Origin: Desulfomonile tiedjei
GTDB lineage: Bacteria > Desulfobacterota > Desulfomonilia > Desulfomonilales > Desulfomonilaceae
DNA: 64,000 nucleotides
Assembly: GCA_016218715.1 (NCBI GenBank)
Contig: JACRDG010000048.1
Location: 434,001-498,000 of the forward strand
Direction of reading: 5' to 3'
Positions 35,301 through 42,441 of this stretch are shown here, piece after piece. The notes under the pieces are model-generated. The model had not been told where the DNA came from. It did no database searches and saw nothing but the letters and a program-made list of their open reading frames with translations. Numbering within the stretch: position 1 is the first letter of the stretch; every line of letters starts with the position of its first letter. The position numbers and the translations under genes are program-made.

Positions 35301-35979
35301 GAACGAGGTGATAGTACCCGGGTTGGTCGGTAAGCCGCTGGCGCAGCGCATCAAAGGTCGGAGGGCGTAGTACGTCGAGCTGGACCCCTGGCATGAAGGG
35401 CCGCAGGACTTCCAGCATCGGTCTGGCATCCGAGCGCACTGAAATGGCGTCGTCTATCTTGCGCGCGATGACGAGCAGAATGCGAAAAGGGCCTTTGATT
35501 TCATAGGGAGGCGGAACGGCAAGGGCATGAGCGGATCGCTGGCGATACAGTCCAGCCAAAGAAAAACCCAGATACCCGCGCCCTGGCGTGGAATCACGCA
35601 ATAATTCCCAGGGGATATTGAGGAAAACCGGGTCGTCCGAGGCGATGCACAACTCGCATTGGTCGAGCCCGTCTTGAACCGCTTGATGGAAAAAACCCCG
35701 AGGGTCCGGGTCGGAATTGCCCTTGATGAAGACCTGCTCGAACAGGCGCGCCCCCCACTTCTCCATCTTCAACTCGATCGCGGCAGCCCGATCCTGATAC
35801 GCGCCGTACGGATACCTGAGATACTCCTCCAAGTACCAACGGAGATCCTTGCGGTCCTGCCGCGACAGCGGATCGGAAAAGGGAACGGGCTCGGGGTACT
35901 GTCTCAGGGCATTCCCCCGCTGCCACGAGACTTGAACGGTACCGTCCGTCAGGTCCTCAATTCGCAGGATGTTTCTCAT
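32392..35979 (-). CDS. CHAT protease - STAND/NB-ARC-like NTPase - TPR protein
   Basis: The 1195-residue protein has three parts. The N-terminal CHAT (caspase-like) peptidase domain carries the expected His (FDGHGV, about residue 230) and Cys (FVFSACQSSEE, about 285). The middle STAND NTPase has a P-loop (HGIGGTGKTELAHGF, about 446), Walker B (CLLVWDNFET, about 522), sensor-like VIVTSRKW and a winged-helix-like segment. The C-terminal third has TPRs; five consecutive 40-residue units (QERNRFDEAEQWYRKALEI...) are nearly identical even at DNA level. ATG 35979 follows GGGAGGGG; a longer frame to 36057 runs into repeat DNA. Such proteins act as signal-triggered proteases in bacterial immunity and cell death; the trigger and target here are unknown and no partner gene is obvious. 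Confidence 0.88.
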   Translation of the reverse strand: MRNILRIEDLTDGTVQVSWQRGNALRQYPEPVPFSDPLSRQDRKDLRWYLEEYLRYPYGAYQDRAAAIELKMEKWGARLFEQVFIKGNSDPDPRGFFHQAVQDGLDQCELCIASDDPVFLNIPWELLRDSTPGRGYLGFSLAGLYRQRSAHALAVPPPYEIKGPFRILLVIARKIDDAISVRSDARPMLEVLRPFMPGVQLDVLRPPTFDALRQRLTDQPGYYHLVQFDGHGVMRKSSAGKASAMRPDTGYLLFETVEGDGNLVSSRDLAEVLTNCRVPLFVFSACQSSEEGEVEPFGSVASQMIAVGARGVLGMSYSVHSDTTALFMKSFYDRLVNHAALSEAVAEGRKCLLTEPRRESVVGPLPLRDWMVPTLYQQESGFIPIPTGAGTCTEDERAERQTYVQHIKEALPEGRFGFIGRDREMLGIERKLRDNARPWLLIHGIGGTGKTELAHGFGRWFAETGGCPGGVYVTTFKENATFGQVLGSIFGYATDFSRLSPDEQFDAALDRLCQNPCLLVWDNFETVAGYPEGAEPFSSDEDRAKFSRFLKELSNSRGRVIVTSRKWDESWLGVGYNALEVEGLTVEDASSMAKVVLGMVGKSPEDFRSDTDYYELVKLLAGHPRSLEVVLPHLRTKSPGEIVRSLRESVDNLGESLADASFEYAFSQMSEKTRKHLPAVGLFSSVVSLDMLALLAGGSDDLPAYREIAGEALDRESWGSVLEEAARGGMLRPLGGSLYEIHPTLPALLRRHLVSQVGQEGLTALDREFMRFFAGFARAVLEEVVQRKRDALDWVAAQEANLLRALRLAEAIDDWDSVQWLAQTLGEFYDGANRTAEWGGLRSSLLRRMGRERPRAEERDRGDLQCFLLLNEANEMLRQNSLDLAEQRYLIILGYYQGLNDSDLEGNMAVSYHQLGMVAQERNRFDEAEAWYRKALEIRERLGLERDAAGDYHQLGIVAQERNRFDEAEQWYRKALEICERLGLKRDAARVYHQLGRVAEERNRFDEAEQWYRKALEIKERLGLERYTANDYHQLGRVAQERNRFDEAEQWYRKALEIYERLGLEHDAAGEYHQLGRVAQERNRFDDAEQWYRKALEIYERLGHPPQSVNTLAQYGLLHAAQGRYDEALMRLGQALLIAVDWQMQLKDAIMAALVNIKDQVGEGEFRSLWLKKFPEHGELLDMILEFGGSDQDES
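32690..33260. repeat. Tandem 120-bp DNA repeats encoding TPRs
   Basis: Five consecutive 120-bp units start near 32701, 32821, 32941, 33061 and 33181. Most differ at only a few positions, many of them third codon positions or within one short variable patch. The outermost unit (33181) is the most diverged. Each encodes one 40-residue TPR-like unit of the CHAT protein. Confidence 0.9.
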
Positions 35980-36049
35980 TGCCCCTCCCGGAAGGTCGCA
36001 GTGGACCGAGGTACAGGACGCAGGCGTCCCGCCTGTCATTTCCTCATGG

Positions 36050-36125
36050 ACCGGCAAGATGCCGGCCCCAGTGAACAGGCAAGGCTAGGTGCCCCAAGGG
36101 AGACACCGTACTGACGAAAAGGCGT
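36050..36125. repeat. Dispersed palindromic repeat, type B, inverted copy
   Basis: ACCGGCAAGATGCCGGC (36050-36066) followed by CCCAGTGAACAGGCAAGG and CAAGGGAGACACCGTA, matching the copies at 10044 (inverted) and 23056. Confidence 0.7.
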
Positions 36126-36174
36126 ACTAATTACTACGTTTCGCAAATACGGTCACGAATTCAGAACAACTGCG

Positions 36175-36390
36175 CAGCCCCGAAGGGGCTGACCAACGGT
36201 AGCCACGGGTTTCAACCCGTGGAATGAGGGGGCCAATGGTTGTTCGATAACGACCCTGAAGGGGTCGACCAGGCACGAGCCCTGGATTGCGGGGTTGGTG
36301 GACCCCTTCAGGGTCCAGACCGTCTTCGTCGGGGCATTCGTTCCACGGGTTGAAACCCGTGGCTATTCAAGGTGCGTCCCTCTGGGACGC
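36175..36390. repeat. Nested inverted-repeat island (six palindromes)
   Basis: Palindromes lie at 36175-36191 (CAGCCCCGAAGGGGCTG), 36203-36222 (CCACGGGTT/AACCCGTGG), 36251-36267 (CGACCCTGAAGGGGTCG), 36300-36316, 36343-36362 and 36374-36390 (GCGTCCCTCTGGGACGC). The first half is repeated as the reverse complement in the second: 36203-36222 pairs with 36343-36362, and 36251-36267 with 36300-36316. The whole can fold into one large structure. Confidence 0.8.
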
Positions 36391-36466
36391 AACATGCAGC
36401 ACTGGTGGGTGTCGCAAAATACGCGACCGTATTTACGCCACAGAGCACTAAGTGGTCACCGGATGG

Positions 36467-37744
36467 TTACCGGTTGAGAGCTTTCTTGCCGATGTCTTTG
36501 CGGTAGTGGGCGTTTTCCCAATGTATTTTCGCGCACGCCTCGTAGGCCCGGTCGATGGCTGCGCCGATTCCCAAAGCCTTCGCGGTGACGCCGAGAACGC
36601 GGCCGCCGGCAGTAACGAGGTTCGAGTCGTTTCTGCCGGTTCCCGCGTGGAAGACTTTGACGTTCCCCAGAGCTTCGGCCGCTTCGATACCGGAGATCGG
36701 TTTGCCCTTCTCGTACGAGCCGGGATAGCCTCCGGAAGCCATGACCACACACACCGCGTCTTCCGGGTCCCATTCGATGGACATGCCGGCGAGTTTGCCG
36801 TCCAGCGCGGCGAGGATGAGCGGGACCGCATCGGACTTCATCCTGAACAGGAGCGGTTGCGCCTCGGGATCGCCCATGCGCGCGTTGAATTCGAGCACCT
36901 TGGGACGGCCATCCTTAATCATGAGCCCTGCATACAGGAATCCCAGATAAGGTGCGCCCTCGGCTTCCAACGCGGCGATAGTGGGGATCATGACGTCTCT
37001 CACGATCAGTTCGTGCAGCTCGGGCGTGACCACCGGCGCGGGCGAATAGGCCCCCATCCCGCCAGTGTTCGGCCCCTGGTCGTTGTCGAAGATGGGTTTG
37101 TGATCCTGCGAACTGGCGAGGGGGATCACCTCTCTTCCGTCGGTGAACGCGATGAACGACGCTTCTTCTCCTTCGAGGCATTCTTCGATCACCACGGTAT
37201 TCCCCGCGTCTCCGAACACTCTGTCCTTCATGATCGCAGTCAGTCCCTGCATGGCCTCGTCCCGGTTGCAGCACACAAAGACCCCTTTGCCCGCGGCAAG
37301 CCCGTCGGCCTTGACGACCACGCGATCCCGGATCGTGCTCAGATAGTCGGAGGCTGCCGCGAAATCGTCGAACACCTCGAATTCCGCGCTGGGGATCCGG
37401 TATTTCTTCATGAGACGCTTCGTGAAGACCTTGCTCCCTTCGAGCTGCGCGGCTTTGGCCGACGGTCCGAAGACCCTCAACCTCGCGTCGCGGAATGTGT
37501 CGGTCAGCCCTGCAACGAGGGGCGCTTCCGGCCCGACGACGGTCAGGTCGATCTTTTCTCCCAGCGCCATCTTCTTCAGGCCCGCCGCGTCATCGGCGGA
37601 GAGTGCAACGCACCGACATTTCGGCTCTCCCACGATCCCCACGTTCCCCGGAGCAGCGAGCACTTCGTCAACGAGATCCGATTGCGCGAATTTCCAGGCC
37701 AATGTGTGTTCCCGACCACCTGAGCCCACCACGAGAATCTTCAT
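36467..37744 (-). CDS. purD: Phosphoribosylamine-glycine ligase (GAR synthetase)
   Basis: PurD joins glycine to 5-phosphoribosylamine with ATP, the second step of purine synthesis. The 425-residue protein is full length: N-domain MKILVVGSGGREHTLAWK, VVGPEAPLVAGLTD, the ATP-grasp part with RDRVVVKADGLAAGKGV, EECLEGEEASFIAFTDG, SQDHKPIFDNDQGPNTGGMGAYSP and FNARMGDPEAQPLLFRMKSD. It starts 18 bases after the SNase-like gene and is probably cotranscribed with it. Confidence 0.96.
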   Translation of the reverse strand: MKILVVGSGGREHTLAWKFAQSDLVDEVLAAPGNVGIVGEPKCRCVALSADDAAGLKKMALGEKIDLTVVGPEAPLVAGLTDTFRDARLRVFGPSAKAAQLEGSKVFTKRLMKKYRIPSAEFEVFDDFAAASDYLSTIRDRVVVKADGLAAGKGVFVCCNRDEAMQGLTAIMKDRVFGDAGNTVVIEECLEGEEASFIAFTDGREVIPLASSQDHKPIFDNDQGPNTGGMGAYSPAPVVTPELHELIVRDVMIPTIAALEAEGAPYLGFLYAGLMIKDGRPKVLEFNARMGDPEAQPLLFRMKSDAVPLILAALDGKLAGMSIEWDPEDAVCVVMASGGYPGSYEKGKPISGIEAAEALGNVKVFHAGTGRNDSNLVTAGGRVLGVTAKALGIGAAIDRAYEACAKIHWENAHYRKDIGKKALNR

Positions 37745-37762
37745 CGTCCCCGCTCCCTCATC

Positions 37763-38236
37763 TCATTCGCTCCAGAGGCCTTTCTTCTGCTTCTGGGCTT
37801 CCTGTTCGAGTTCTATGTACGGTCTGACGTCGAATGTCGTCTCATCACGGTCAATCTTCGCGAGCCCTTGCCGGACTATTCGCGCGGTGATGTCGTCACC
37901 GGAGAGGTACACAAACCCTTCCTTAGTCCCGTCCGGCCCCTCCCGGAGCGTCTTGATGCGAATCCACTGGTCGAGCAGGGTGCTGGCCAGAAAGTCCTGC
38001 AGCGGCTTCTCTCCCGATTTGGGAACGATCAGCCCTGCCAGCCGGAATTGAATAACATTCCCCGAACCTCTCAGACTGAGGGTCTTGCTGTCCACAATCT
38101 TCGTGACGTTCCACAGGTACTCTCCGCCCTCCATGGGCGGTCGGCTTGCCAGGTACAGATAGCCGACGATCAGGAGGGTGACCGCGGCCACTCCGGCCCA
38201 GAGCTTCCATTCGCTTTCAAGACGTACTTTAGCCAT
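37763..38236 (-). CDS. Membrane-anchored thermonuclease-like (SNase/OB-fold) protein
   Basis: The 157-residue protein has one N-terminal membrane helix (about 11-29, LWAGVAAVTLLIVGYLYLA) followed by an SNase-like OB fold: KIVDSKTLSLRGSGNVIQFRLAGLIVP, EGFVYLSGDDITARIVRQGLAKI, and ELEQEAQKQKKGLWSE. In active nucleases the first motif reads VRLxGIDxPE; here it is FRLAGLIVPK, so the metal-binding Asp is gone and nuclease activity is doubtful. It precedes purD by 18 bases. The role is unknown; a structural or binding role is more likely than catalysis. Confidence 0.75.
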   Translation of the reverse strand: MAKVRLESEWKLWAGVAAVTLLIVGYLYLASRPPMEGGEYLWNVTKIVDSKTLSLRGSGNVIQFRLAGLIVPKSGEKPLQDFLASTLLDQWIRIKTLREGPDGTKEGFVYLSGDDITARIVRQGLAKIDRDETTFDVRPYIELEQEAQKQKKGLWSE

Positions 38237-38361
38237 CCCGGGATCTCCTCCAGGTTCGGGGCAGTGGTTCGAGAATATGGATCGTACAGATTGATTCGAA
38301 GACCGAAAAAGGAGTCAAGGCATCGAGCAATCCTCGGAATCCGACGAGAATGCGCGAGACG

Positions 38362-38568
38362 TCACTGTTCATCGATCACGTCGGTCAGCCTTTCAGCCTC
38401 GGCCTTGAATACTTCCTCTGCCTTGGCAAGGTCCGGGCCGACGTATCGATTCTGCAGCCTGCCGTCGGCAGGGGGGCGCACGATCACCGCATAGTCATCT
38501 GAATCGAGCTGGACCAGTTTGACGAACGAACCTCGTTTGCCCTGCGCCTGTTTGGTTACACTGAACAT
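38362..38568 (-). CDS. Small hypothetical protein, 68 residues
   Basis: I do not recognise this gene. ATG 38568 opens a compact, charged product (KLVQLDSDDYAVIVRPPADG, DLAKAEEVFKAEAERLTDVI) that looks like a folded beta-alpha domain and keeps normal codon usage. The frame extends upstream to 38640, but the extra residues look like non-coding sequence. No clear Shine-Dalgarno site is seen. It is followed by the SNase-like gene after 125 bases. Confidence 0.55.
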   Translation of the reverse strand: MFSVTKQAQGKRGSFVKLVQLDSDDYAVIVRPPADGRLQNRYVGPDLAKAEEVFKAEAERLTDVIDEQ

Positions 38569-38770
38569 GCGGCAACTATACCATACCACCCGAAAAAAAG
38601 GATCAAAAATGGTAATGCTACGGCGGACAAACGCAGTCACTCGAAATGACGCTGGGGGAGGTTACAAAAAATGACCGATAGGCCATTACTTGTTGGGGTT
38701 CTTCCCACAGATCGGATATGATGATATATATTGCCGGGTAATCCGGAATTGGGGAACGATGGAATAGGGT

Positions 38771-39520
38771 ATGCCACGCGAGACCATTATTGAGACACGG
38801 GACCTGGTGAAGGACTACGTCGACGGGCACAACGTCATTCATGCGCTGGACCAGGTCGATATCAAAGTCGAGGCCGGAGAAATGGTGGCCATCATGGGGC
38901 CTTCCGGGTCCGGGAAATCGACGTTGATGTACATTCTGGGTCTGCTCCAACCCGCGACCTCCGGCATCTACCTCTTCAAGGGCCAGAACGTCCTGGAATT
39001 CAGCCCGCAGCAACAGGCGCATTTCCGGAACATGGAGCTGGGATTCGTCTTTCAGAGCTGCGATTTGTTGCCCAATTCGACGGTGTATGAAAACCTGGAA
39101 TTGCCTCTCATCTATGCCGAATCCGACCACTCCACCCGGAGAAAAAAGATCCTCGACGCCCTCGAGCGGGTCGGTCTTTCTCACCGGGTCGATCACTGGG
39201 CCAATCGGCTTTCAGGCGGCGAGCGCCAGCGAGCGGCCATTGCCCGAGCGCTCGTTAACACCCCGTCCTTGATCCTGGGAGACGAACCGACCGGACAGCT
39301 CGACCAGAAAAACACCGAGATTGTCATCGAGCAATTGAGGGAAATTGCGGGGCAGGGGTTCACCGTGGTCCTGGTGACTCACGAGGGAGATATTGGCCAG
39401 GCCTGCGACCGGATCATCCGACTCAGGGACGGCAGGGTGGTCGACGAGAATGGCGCGGACAACGGTCAGCCGGAACCCAATCCTCAACTCGCGTTGACCC
39501 TTGCGGAGTCCGGTCGGTAG
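38771..39520 (+). CDS. ABC transporter ATP-binding protein, MacB/LolD type, orphan
   Basis: The 249-residue ATPase has Walker A GPSGSGKSTLMYILGLL, Q-loop GFVFQSCDLLPNSTVYENLELPL, signature LSGGERQRAAIARAL, Walker B LILGDEPTGQLD and H-loop VLVTHEGDI, the pattern of LolD/MacB/FtsE ATPases that drive type VII ABC (mechanotransmission) systems. No FtsX/MacB-like permease lies beside it, so its partner must be encoded elsewhere. Neighbours are unrelated and on the other strand. Confidence 0.88.
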   Translation: MPRETIIETRDLVKDYVDGHNVIHALDQVDIKVEAGEMVAIMGPSGSGKSTLMYILGLLQPATSGIYLFKGQNVLEFSPQQQAHFRNMELGFVFQSCDLLPNSTVYENLELPLIYAESDHSTRRKKILDALERVGLSHRVDHWANRLSGGERQRAAIARALVNTPSLILGDEPTGQLDQKNTEIVIEQLREIAGQGFTVVLVTHEGDIGQACDRIIRLRDGRVVDENGADNGQPEPNPQLALTLAESGR

Positions 39521-39538
39521 ATACCTCTCCTCTCGGGG

Positions 39539-39847
39539 TCAGAGGTGGCACCCACACGAGCCACCGGCCTCATCCTTATCGATTCTGTAAGTTAATTCTA
39601 CTGCGCCGTCGATCCTCTCGATCAGCCCGGCAGCCTCCAGGGTATCGAGAATGGTCTCGCATCGGGACCAATCGCTGGACAGGTAAACGGGCAACAGCTC
39701 CTTGCAGCGTTCAAGCTCACCGCCAAGTTCCATCGAGTACAACGCCATCAGGACCTGCTTGTGAATCAGGTCAAGCGAGGGATTGGACACCAGTCGCTGA
39801 AACGTCCTGTCATTGATGAGCAGGTGGCTCACCGCATCCATACACAT
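39539..39847 (-). CDS. Hypothetical protein with C-terminal CGCH motif, 102 residues
   Basis: I do not recognise this family. ATG 39847 follows GAGGAG at six bases, so it is likely translated. The product is helical (DLIHKQVLMALYSMELGGELERCKELLPVYL), then a winged-helix-like stretch (CETILDTLEAAGLIERIDGAVELTY), and ends GGSCGCHL, a metal-binding-like tail. A small metal- or redox-responsive regulator is possible but unproven. It is convergent with the orphan ABC ATPase. Confidence 0.7.
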   Translation of the reverse strand: MCMDAVSHLLINDRTFQRLVSNPSLDLIHKQVLMALYSMELGGELERCKELLPVYLSSDWSRCETILDTLEAAGLIERIDGAVELTYRIDKDEAGGSCGCHL

Positions 39848-39913
39848 GGTTCGACTCCTCGTTCGTTCGATCTGCACGAGAACAACGCGGATAGAGTTTC
39901 TAGAGGGGCTTTT

Positions 39914-39945
39914 GGGGAACTACTTTGAAAAAAAGGAGTTCCCCC
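39914..39945. repeat. GGGGAAC/GTTCCCC hairpin repeat
   Basis: GGGGAACTACTTT pairs, with one mismatch and one bulge, to AAAGGAGTTCCCC. The same design recurs at 43591, 53081 and, decayed, at 53781. This copy lacks the GAAGTAATCT leader. Confidence 0.55.
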
Positions 39946-39975
39946 CATTGTCGCGCACTTTCCTGTTTGTCCGCC

Positions 39976-40557
39976 TTACGGCTCTATCTTGGTTCCGAGC
40001 ACCTGCAGGTACTTGGCCAGCCATGCCGGGTGCCCAGGCCATGCCTGTGCGGTGACGAGATTGCCTTCAACATGGGCCTTGTCTATTCCCACGTCAACCC
40101 ACGTCCCGCCCGCGCAGTGGACATCGGGCCCGGTCGCGGGGTACGACGTGCACGTTTTGCCTGCCAGGACCCCCGCGGCGGACAGCACTTGAATGCCGTG
40201 GCATATGGATGCAATGGGCTTGCCCGCGTCCACGAAGTGGCGAACCGCCTTCAATACGTCCGCGTTGAGGCGAATATACTCCGGAGCACGCCCTCCGGGA
40301 ATGACCAGGGAGTCGTAGTCCTCCGCCTTCACGTCGGCGAAGGTGGCGTTGAGGGTAAAATTGTGGCCTCGCTTCTCGCTGTAAGTCTGATCCCCCTCGA
40401 AATCGTGGATTGCGGTGCGCACGAACTCACCGGCCTTTTTGCCTGGGCAGACCGCATGCACCGTGTGCCCCACCATGAGCAGCGCCTGGAACGGCACCAT
40501 GACTTCATAGTCTTCGACGTAATCCCCTACGATCATCAGAATCTTCTTTACGGCCAT
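39976..40557 (-). CDS. DJ-1/PfpI family protein
   Basis: The 193-residue protein belongs to the DJ-1/PfpI superfamily (glyoxalase III, deglycase-like or protease-like). The nucleophile elbow is SICHGIQVL with C119 and H120, and the N-terminal acidic residue lies in [23 protein letters not shown] completes the family pattern, closest to the PfpI/YhbO type. The exact activity is open in this family; stress protection is the usual inference. The gene is single, between the CGCH protein and the nucleotidyltransferase. Confidence 0.88.
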   Translation of the reverse strand: MAVKKILMIVGDYVEDYEVMVPFQALLMVGHTVHAVCPGKKAGEFVRTAIHDFEGDQTYSEKRGHNFTLNATFADVKAEDYDSLVIPGGRAPEYIRLNADVLKAVRHFVDAGKPIASICHGIQVLSAAGVLAGKTCTSYPATGPDVHCAGGTWVDVGIDKAHVEGNLVTAQAWPGHPAWLAKYLQVLGTKIEP

Positions 40558-40658
40558 GACCCCCTCCTTTGATTGGCCTTTTGGGTTGTCCCTTGGACCG
40601 CAGTGACGGTCCTCTTCATACCGCGTCCGGCAACGTTGGCTCTGGCGCCGGTAAGCAT

Positions 40659-41414
40659 CTATTCATGCGACGCCCGCCGCGGAGCAGTCAGGCCCCAGCG
40701 CTCCGTGGCATAAGCCTTGAACGCCTCGTAGCTCTCGGGAGTGCCTATGTCGTAAAAAGCCCCTTCCTGAGTCAGTCCGAACAGCTCTTCGGCTCCGACC
40801 AGTTGCGGCAGGATCTCCTCCTCCATGGAAAAAGCCCGGTCTTCCGGCAGGTTCCGGATGAATGCCGCGGAGAGCAGGGTAAAGCCGGCATTGATCAGAC
40901 CCGGTCGAGCAGGGCCGCTCCGCTTTTCTTCGAAGCGGACCACGTGCCCCGCCCCGTCAATCTCAACCGCACCATACCGGCCGACGTCTTCCACGCGCAT
41001 GAGTGAGAGCGTCGCTGCGGCCTTCTTTTCGTGGTGGAAGCGCAGCAGGCGACCGAGATCCGCATCGAAAAAAGTGTCACCATTGATCAGAATCGACGGG
41101 TCCGTGGCAAACGGTTCCGCATGCTTTACCGCCCCGCCGGTTCCCATGGGTTCGTCTTCGCGTAGACAGGTGATGCGTACGCCGCTGATCCTCGGTTCTT
41201 TGAAATAGTCCTCAATCATATCCGCCATATGGCCGGCTAACAGCACGAACCGCCGCAACCCCTTCAACGAGAGTGACCCGATCAGTATTTCAAGGAACGG
41301 CACTCCATGAACCAGCGCCATTGGCTTGGGGCGGTCGGAGACCACGGGAAGGAGTCGCGTTCCCAGACCTCCGACGAGAATAAGTGCAGTGGATGCCAAA
41401 CCATCGGACACCAT
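40659..41414 (-). CDS. Sugar-phosphate nucleotidyltransferase (heptose-1-P guanylyltransferase type)
   Basis: The 251-residue enzyme has the nucleotidyltransferase GT-A fold: [28 protein letters not shown] at the start, [33 protein letters not shown] and [15 protein letters not shown]. This spacing is typical of D-glycero-D-manno-heptose 1-phosphate guanylyltransferase (HddC) and related mannose-1-phosphate enzymes that activate sugars for cell-surface glycans. No hddA or gmhB is adjacent, so the exact sugar is uncertain. Confidence 0.82.
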   Translation of the reverse strand: MVSDGLASTALILVGGLGTRLLPVVSDRPKPMALVHGVPFLEILIGSLSLKGLRRFVLLAGHMADMIEDYFKEPRISGVRITCLREDEPMGTGGAVKHAEPFATDPSILINGDTFFDADLGRLLRFHHEKKAAATLSLMRVEDVGRYGAVEIDGAGHVVRFEEKRSGPARPGLINAGFTLLSAAFIRNLPEDRAFSMEEEILPQLVGAEELFGLTQEGAFYDIGTPESYEAFKAYATERWGLTAPRRASHE

Positions 41415-41469
41415 GTCCAGTCTCCTGCGAATATGATAGCAGGTCGCCAGGGGGGAATCAAAAGCCGTG

Positions 41470-42231
41470 CTATGGAGCCTTGGGAACGTATACTCTGCAA
41501 CGACAGCGCGGATCAGGTGCTACCGGCGCCACGTGAAATTGGTTGTGCCACAGGTCCATGACGAGCAAGCCCGCCAGCGCATCTTCGTGTCGACCTACGA
41601 GGATTTTCAGGGCTTCGGTTACCTGCACGGAAGCGACGGCCGTGGCTGCGGCAGACAGCACTCCCACGGTGGAAGCCCGGGGGTGGTCGGCCACCGCATA
41701 CGGATCGGGCCAGAGGCACCTGAGGCAAGGAGTTTTTCCTGGGATGATGGTCATCACATTCCCCACCGTCTCGACCGCGCCACCGAAAACGTAGGGAATG
41801 CCCAGCTCAAGAATGCGGTCGTTCACGAAGTAACGGGCGCTGATATTGTCCAAGGCGTCGACAACGAGATCGATCCCGGTGGTGAGTTCCGCAATGCTTT
41901 CCGGTCCAATAGCCCCAACCACCGGTTCGATCTGCACGGTGGAATTGGCGCGGCCGAGGTGCTGCGCCGCAGCTTGGGCTTTGGAGAGCCCGCTTCGGGT
42001 GTCTTCTTCGTCGTACAGGATCTGCCGGTGAAGGTTGTGAAGTTCCGGCGCGTCCAGATCGACGATCCTCAGCATCCCGACGCCCGCGCGCGCCAGCAGG
42101 ATGCTTATGAGCGATCCCAGCGCGCCGAGCCCTGCGACCAGAACCCGCGCCTTTTCGATCCTCTTCTGTCCTTCCTCCCCGATGACTCTCAGAAGCTCAT
42201 GACGATTGTAACGAGGGATGTCTTGAGCCAT
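41470..42231 (-). CDS. ThiF/MoeB/HesA family adenylyltransferase
   Basis: The 253-residue E1-like enzyme adenylates the C-terminus of a ubiquitin-like sulfur carrier such as ThiS or MoaD. It has the ATP site VLVAGLGALGSLISILLARAGVG, RIVDLDAPELHNLHRQILY, VDALDNISARYFVNDR and the zinc cysteines CLRCLW and PRCRCR. The usual catalytic Cys loop is not evident, as in some HesA/MoeB members. ATG 42231 has an AGGTG site close by, and a frame extending to 42288 is less likely. No thiS or moaD lies next to it, so pathway assignment (thiamine, molybdopterin or other) is open. Confidence 0.87.
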   Translation of the reverse strand: MAQDIPRYNRHELLRVIGEEGQKRIEKARVLVAGLGALGSLISILLARAGVGMLRIVDLDAPELHNLHRQILYDEEDTRSGLSKAQAAAQHLGRANSTVQIEPVVGAIGPESIAELTTGIDLVVDALDNISARYFVNDRILELGIPYVFGGAVETVGNVMTIIPGKTPCLRCLWPDPYAVADHPRASTVGVLSAAATAVASVQVTEALKILVGRHEDALAGLLVMDLWHNQFHVAPVAPDPRCRCRVYVPKAP

Positions 42232-42441
42232 GTTCACCTGCCCTTTCCGCCGCTCTTCACCGCGCGAGGCACGCGATTCCCTACTCATCAGATTAACCTT
42301 CTCACTGACCCCGTGTCACGCGTTTACCCCATGCCCTACACCACCGCGTGGAAGACCGTGCCAGTGAATTGAAATCATTGCATTTGCCAGAGAGTTTTGT
42401 TATTCTCGGTGCGCCTCAAAAGCCTGGGAGAGATGGACACC

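Larger units (their letters stand above)
35980..36466. other. Intergenic island of palindromes between purD and the CHAT gene
   Basis: It holds an inverted type B element (36050-36125) and a nested inverted-repeat island (36175-36390). No gene is seen. Confidence 0.6.

Noticed and set aside
36343-36362. T-arm-like sequence of a tRNA (GGGTTGAAACCC)
   Set aside because: It is half of a perfect palindrome and no cloverleaf can be built around it.
36175-36390. CRISPR array
   Set aside because: The repeated units are palindromes in mirror order with unequal spacing, not direct repeats with unique spacers, and no cas genes are near.
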